From Methanobacteriota archaeon (lineage in GTDB: Archaea; Halobacteriota; Methanomicrobia; Methanomicrobiales; Methanocorpusculaceae): 64,000 bases of DNA. The DNA is taken from NCBI GenBank assembly GCA_023396065.1, contig JAEWXF010000009.1, positions 62,001 to 126,000 on the forward strand, written 5' to 3'. The notes under the pieces are model-generated. The model searched no databases and was not told the origin of the DNA. It saw only the letters and a list, made by a program, of their open reading frames with translations. Numbering within the stretch: position 1 is the first letter of the stretch; every line of letters begins with the position of its first letter. Positions 61,901 through 64,000 of this stretch are shown piece by piece. Position numbers and translations under genes: made by a program.

Positions 61901-63103
61901 TCAGGTTTCCAGGCCTTTCAGTCTGACTCCCCGATGTACCAGAATACCCCATAACACAGCATAGCCGGCCGCTGCGATCAGGATGCACATCGACAGGCCG
62001 ACGATAAAGTCCGGCCAGGGCAGTGTCCCCATGATCATACCAATTGTACCGACAACAAAAACCGCCGCGTTCAGGAACGATGACTCCGCTCCGCCGTCTC
62101 CATCCTTCTGATTGAGAAGGATGCTGAATCCGAACGGCCGCAGGGTAAAGTTGACTGCGGCGCACGGGATGAAGCACAACAGGCACAGGATTGGATCTAG
62201 ATGAGCAAAGAGTATCATCAGGATACCGCTGATCAGTCCTGTCAGGAGAAACGGCAGAATCATTCTGCGATTCCCGACGTATCTGGTAACTCTCTGGAGA
62301 AGAAGCATTCCGATAAGTCCCAGAAATACATTCATCGCAAGAGTGAGACTGTATGTTGTCCCGCTCAGGCTGAAGTAGTCCTGATAGATGTAGGATGAGA
62401 CGGAGAGGAACGCCATGTAGGGGAGGGTAAACATGCTGATTACCCCGAGGAACAGCATGAAGCTGTGATTTTTTGCTACCGCACCGAGGCGGGATAATGA
62501 ACCGGCCACCGTTCCGGTATAGCGTTTTTCCTGCGGCAGACTTTCGGTGAAGGCAAACGCAAAGAACAGGCATACCGCACCAAGGATGCTGGTGAACCAG
62601 AAGGTGGACTGCCAGCCGGTGGATTCAGCAAGAAACGCTCCGAGAACCGGTGCCGCCATGGGGCCGATAATACCGATGGCAGATGTTACGGTCAGCACCG
62701 TTGCCTGAATCTTTCCGGTGAAACTGTCCTTGATAACTGCAGTAGTTACGACCAGTGCTCCTCCTGCACCTATTGCTTCCAGCATCCGCACGAGAATAAA
62801 CATCCAGATGTTGTCCATAAAGCTGCAGAGAAAACTCATGACAATATAGAGTGCAAGACTGCAGACTAATACCGGTTTTCTGCCGTACTTTTCGCTGAAT
62901 GGTCCCAGAATCAGGATACTGACGGCAAGCGCCGCAAAAAATCCGTACAGAGATATATTGAGAACAGCCTCGTTTGTCCCGAAATCGGTTATCATCTCCG
63001 GCAGGCTGGACAGGTACATGTCGGTGGAAAACGGTGCAAGGACACTGATGAGGATGATGAATATGATCATCAACGGACGCGTGAGATACTTCTGAGATAT
63101 CAT
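61901..63103 (-). CDS. MFS drug efflux transporter, Bcr/CflA family
   Basis: 400 residues with 12 predicted helices. The signatures STDMYLSSLPEM in helix 1, GPFSEKYGRKPVLV (loop 2-3) and an RMLEAIGAGGALVVTTAVIK segment match the Bcr/CflA subfamily that exports drugs by proton exchange. It overlaps the MarR gene upstream by four bases, so the regulator and pump are one operon. Substrate unknown. Confidence 0.92.
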   Translation of the reverse strand: MISQKYLTRPLMIIFIILISVLAPFSTDMYLSSLPEMITDFGTNEAVLNISLYGFFAALAVSILILGPFSEKYGRKPVLVCSLALYIVMSFLCSFMDNIWMFILVRMLEAIGAGGALVVTTAVIKDSFTGKIQATVLTVTSAIGIIGPMAAPVLGAFLAESTGWQSTFWFTSILGAVCLFFAFAFTESLPQEKRYTGTVAGSLSRLGAVAKNHSFMLFLGVISMFTLPYMAFLSVSSYIYQDYFSLSGTTYSLTLAMNVFLGLIGMLLLQRVTRYVGNRRMILPFLLTGLISGILMILFAHLDPILCLLCFIPCAAVNFTLRPFGFSILLNQKDGDGGAESSFLNAAVFVVGTIGMIMGTLPWPDFIVGLSMCILIAAAGYAVLWGILVHRGVRLKGLET

Positions 63104-63531
63104 TTCTCCCCCTCTGCAAGACTTTTTCTCAATCGGATGAGTATGTCGGGAAGATTTTTCCGTTCCTCCTCGGTCAGAACACGCTGCATTTTTGATTCAA
63201 TTTCTGATGCGGTCACTTTCCCGGAAACATATGCTTCCTCTCCCATTTTTGTCAGGCAAACAGTTTTGCTCATCTTTCCCTCTCTGATGAGGCAGGTTGT
63301 TATCATTCCTTTGTCTTCAAGCCGTCGTAAGGTTCCGACCGTTGTGGGGTGCGCGATGGAGAGACAGGTTTCCAGTTCCTTTTGCGTGACCGGCTTTTCC
63401 TGATGCAGATACAGGTGTTCGATTATACGCATTTGTGCAATGGTGAGACCGTGCTGTTTCAGAAGCTGATTTGCCTCCTTTTCAATCTGCTCGTTCAGAT
63501 GTTTTATCAGGATGCCGATATCGTTCTGCAT
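63100..63531 (-). CDS. MarR family transcriptional regulator
   Basis: 143 residues. The winged helix (TIAQMRIIEHLYLHQEKPVT, QKELETCLSIAHPTTVGTLR, RLEDKGMITTCLIREGKMSK) and the flanking dimer helices are complete. It probably represses itself and the MFS pump, with relief by a drug. The start 63531 lies four bases from a 16-bp palindrome that spans the likely transcription start. Confidence 0.92.
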   Translation of the reverse strand: MQNDIGILIKHLNEQIEKEANQLLKQHGLTIAQMRIIEHLYLHQEKPVTQKELETCLSIAHPTTVGTLRRLEDKGMITTCLIREGKMSKTVCLTKMGEEAYVSGKVTASEIESKMQRVLTEEERKNLPDILIRLRKSLAEGEK

Positions 63532-63534
63532 TTT

Positions 63535-63550
63535 GTGTAGCTCGCTACAC
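63535..63550. promoter_or_regulatory. MarR operator palindrome
   Basis: GTGTAGC-tc-GCTACAC is a perfect inverted repeat. A TATA box (GTATATATC on the minus strand, near 63570-63577) sets transcription to start near 63547, inside the palindrome, so a bound MarR dimer would block transcription. Confidence 0.75.
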
Positions 63551-63627
63551 TGTTTTCGCAGGGAAACCGATATATACCTTCTGATTTTTCGGGGGCAGAC
63601 AACCGAGTCATTCTCTTTAAAAATCTA

Positions 63628-63649
63628 TATATGCAAATATTTGCATATA
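63628..63649. promoter_or_regulatory. 22-bp palindrome before the ArsD-like gene
   Basis: TATATGCAAATATTTGCATATA is a perfect palindrome ending seven bases before ATG 63657. Its form, ATGCAAATATTTGCAT, is typical of ArsR/SmtB-type binding sites. It is probably the operator of an arsenic or metal operon whose regulator lies outside the window. Confidence 0.7.
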
Positions 63650-63656
63650 ATGATAT

Positions 63657-64000
63657 ATGACAAAAATGGAAATCTTTGATCACGACGGATTTTCTGGGAA
63701 TCCTGATTGCGAGCGGTTTTTCACCATTGTTGAACGACTGAAGGAGCATGGTATCCTCATTGAGTGCCACCGTTCCCGGAATCCTCCGGATGCATTTTCC
63801 GCAAATGCTTCGGTCTCCCGGATTCTCGCACAGCAGGGGGAAACTGCCCTGCCGGTTACCACCGTAAACGGTTTTGTGATGATCACCGGGCGGTATCCGG
63901 CGAATGAGGAGATTCGGCAGATTCTCAATATTCCCCGGCAGCTCATTGAACCAAAATCGGAGGGGTGCTGCTGTATTCAGGGGTGCGGGTGTACCGGGGG
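63657..64000 (+). CDS. ArsD-like metallochaperone, 3' end beyond the window
   Basis: At least 114 residues, open at the window end. MEIFDHDGFSGNP, AFSANASVSRILAQQGETAL and PVTTVNGFVMITGRYPANEE match ArsD, which hands arsenite to the ArsA pump ATPase. The usual vicinal Cys pair near residue 12 is absent (SGNPDC has one Cys). The C-terminal part ends in a cysteine cluster (CCCIQGCGC), as in longer ArsD proteins. ATG 63666 is an alternative start. Confidence 0.72.
   Translation, partial: MTKMEIFDHDGFSGNPDCERFFTIVERLKEHGILIECHRSRNPPDAFSANASVSRILAQQGETALPVTTVNGFVMITGRYPANEEIRQILNIPRQLIEPKSEGCCCIQGCGCTG

Overview
The window comes from a methanogenic euryarchaeon, most likely order Methanomicrobiales and probably close to Methanocorpusculum. 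That taxonomic call is inference; no search was run. The information-processing genes are archaeal: split RNA polymerase (RpoH, B'', B', A', A''), TBP, TFS, replication factor C small subunit, family B DNA polymerase, GatDE, archaeal-type PheRS and TrpRS, aIF5A, S3Ae, S15, Pcc1 and a 7S SRP RNA. Methanogen-leaning markers include an MsvR-like V4R regulator, CpXC zinc-finger proteins and a small basic DUF5350-like protein. Five tRNAs are seen (Asn-GTT, CAT, Lys-TTT, Pro-GGG, Thr-GGT), none with an encoded CCA end. Several promoters place the TATA box 25-29 bp before the start codon, suggesting leaderless mRNAs.

Layout. 1-5 kb: the 5' part of an M24 peptidase gene, a small membrane protein and HTH pair, two tRNAs, SRP RNA, a malate dehydrogenase, a gene remnant and a four-repeat META lipoprotein. 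5-17 kb: a small basic protein; the overlapping argH-gatD-gatE operon; two tandem CpXC genes with pyrK-pyrD; a second malate-dehydrogenase-like gene overlapping polB. 17-26 kb: a 33-residue Lys/Ala-rich microprotein, a PEBP protein, an RNase H-TrmO fusion, Mrp ATPase, overlapping NAD kinase and inositol phosphatase genes, aIF5A next to agmatinase and an acetyltransferase, a PadR regulator with its membrane partner, and a second META lipoprotein.

26-35 kb: a palindrome-rich island, then an eight-gene overlapping operon: small membrane protein, two DUF4129 proteins with different extracellular parts, DUF4350, MoxR ATPase, DUF58, and two membrane proteins. This looks like a membrane-associated chaperone or sensor system. 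35-43 kb: a near-perfect 62-bp palindrome, pheT-pheS-trpS, tRNA endonuclease, a secreted anchored protein whose 3' end is duplicated across an inserted repeat, and the MsvR-like regulator. 43-52 kb: the RNA polymerase operon. 52-60 kb: a PsiE-like protein, an ARMT1-like phosphatase, rfcS, TBP, TFS, archaeosortase A, a HIT protein and the S15-RecJ-Pcc1-S3Ae operon. 60-64 kb: a BaiN-type flavoprotein, tRNA-Thr, a MarR-MFS efflux pair with a clear operator, and a partial ArsD-like gene behind a 22-bp palindrome.

The most novel signals are non-coding. Two dispersed copies of a roughly 200-bp element (near 26.6-26.8 kb and 42.6-42.8 kb) share hairpins whose stems change in a compensatory way. One copy is flanked by a 20-bp duplication of a gene's 3' end. 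The S15 leader can form mutually exclusive hairpins next to its ribosome binding site.
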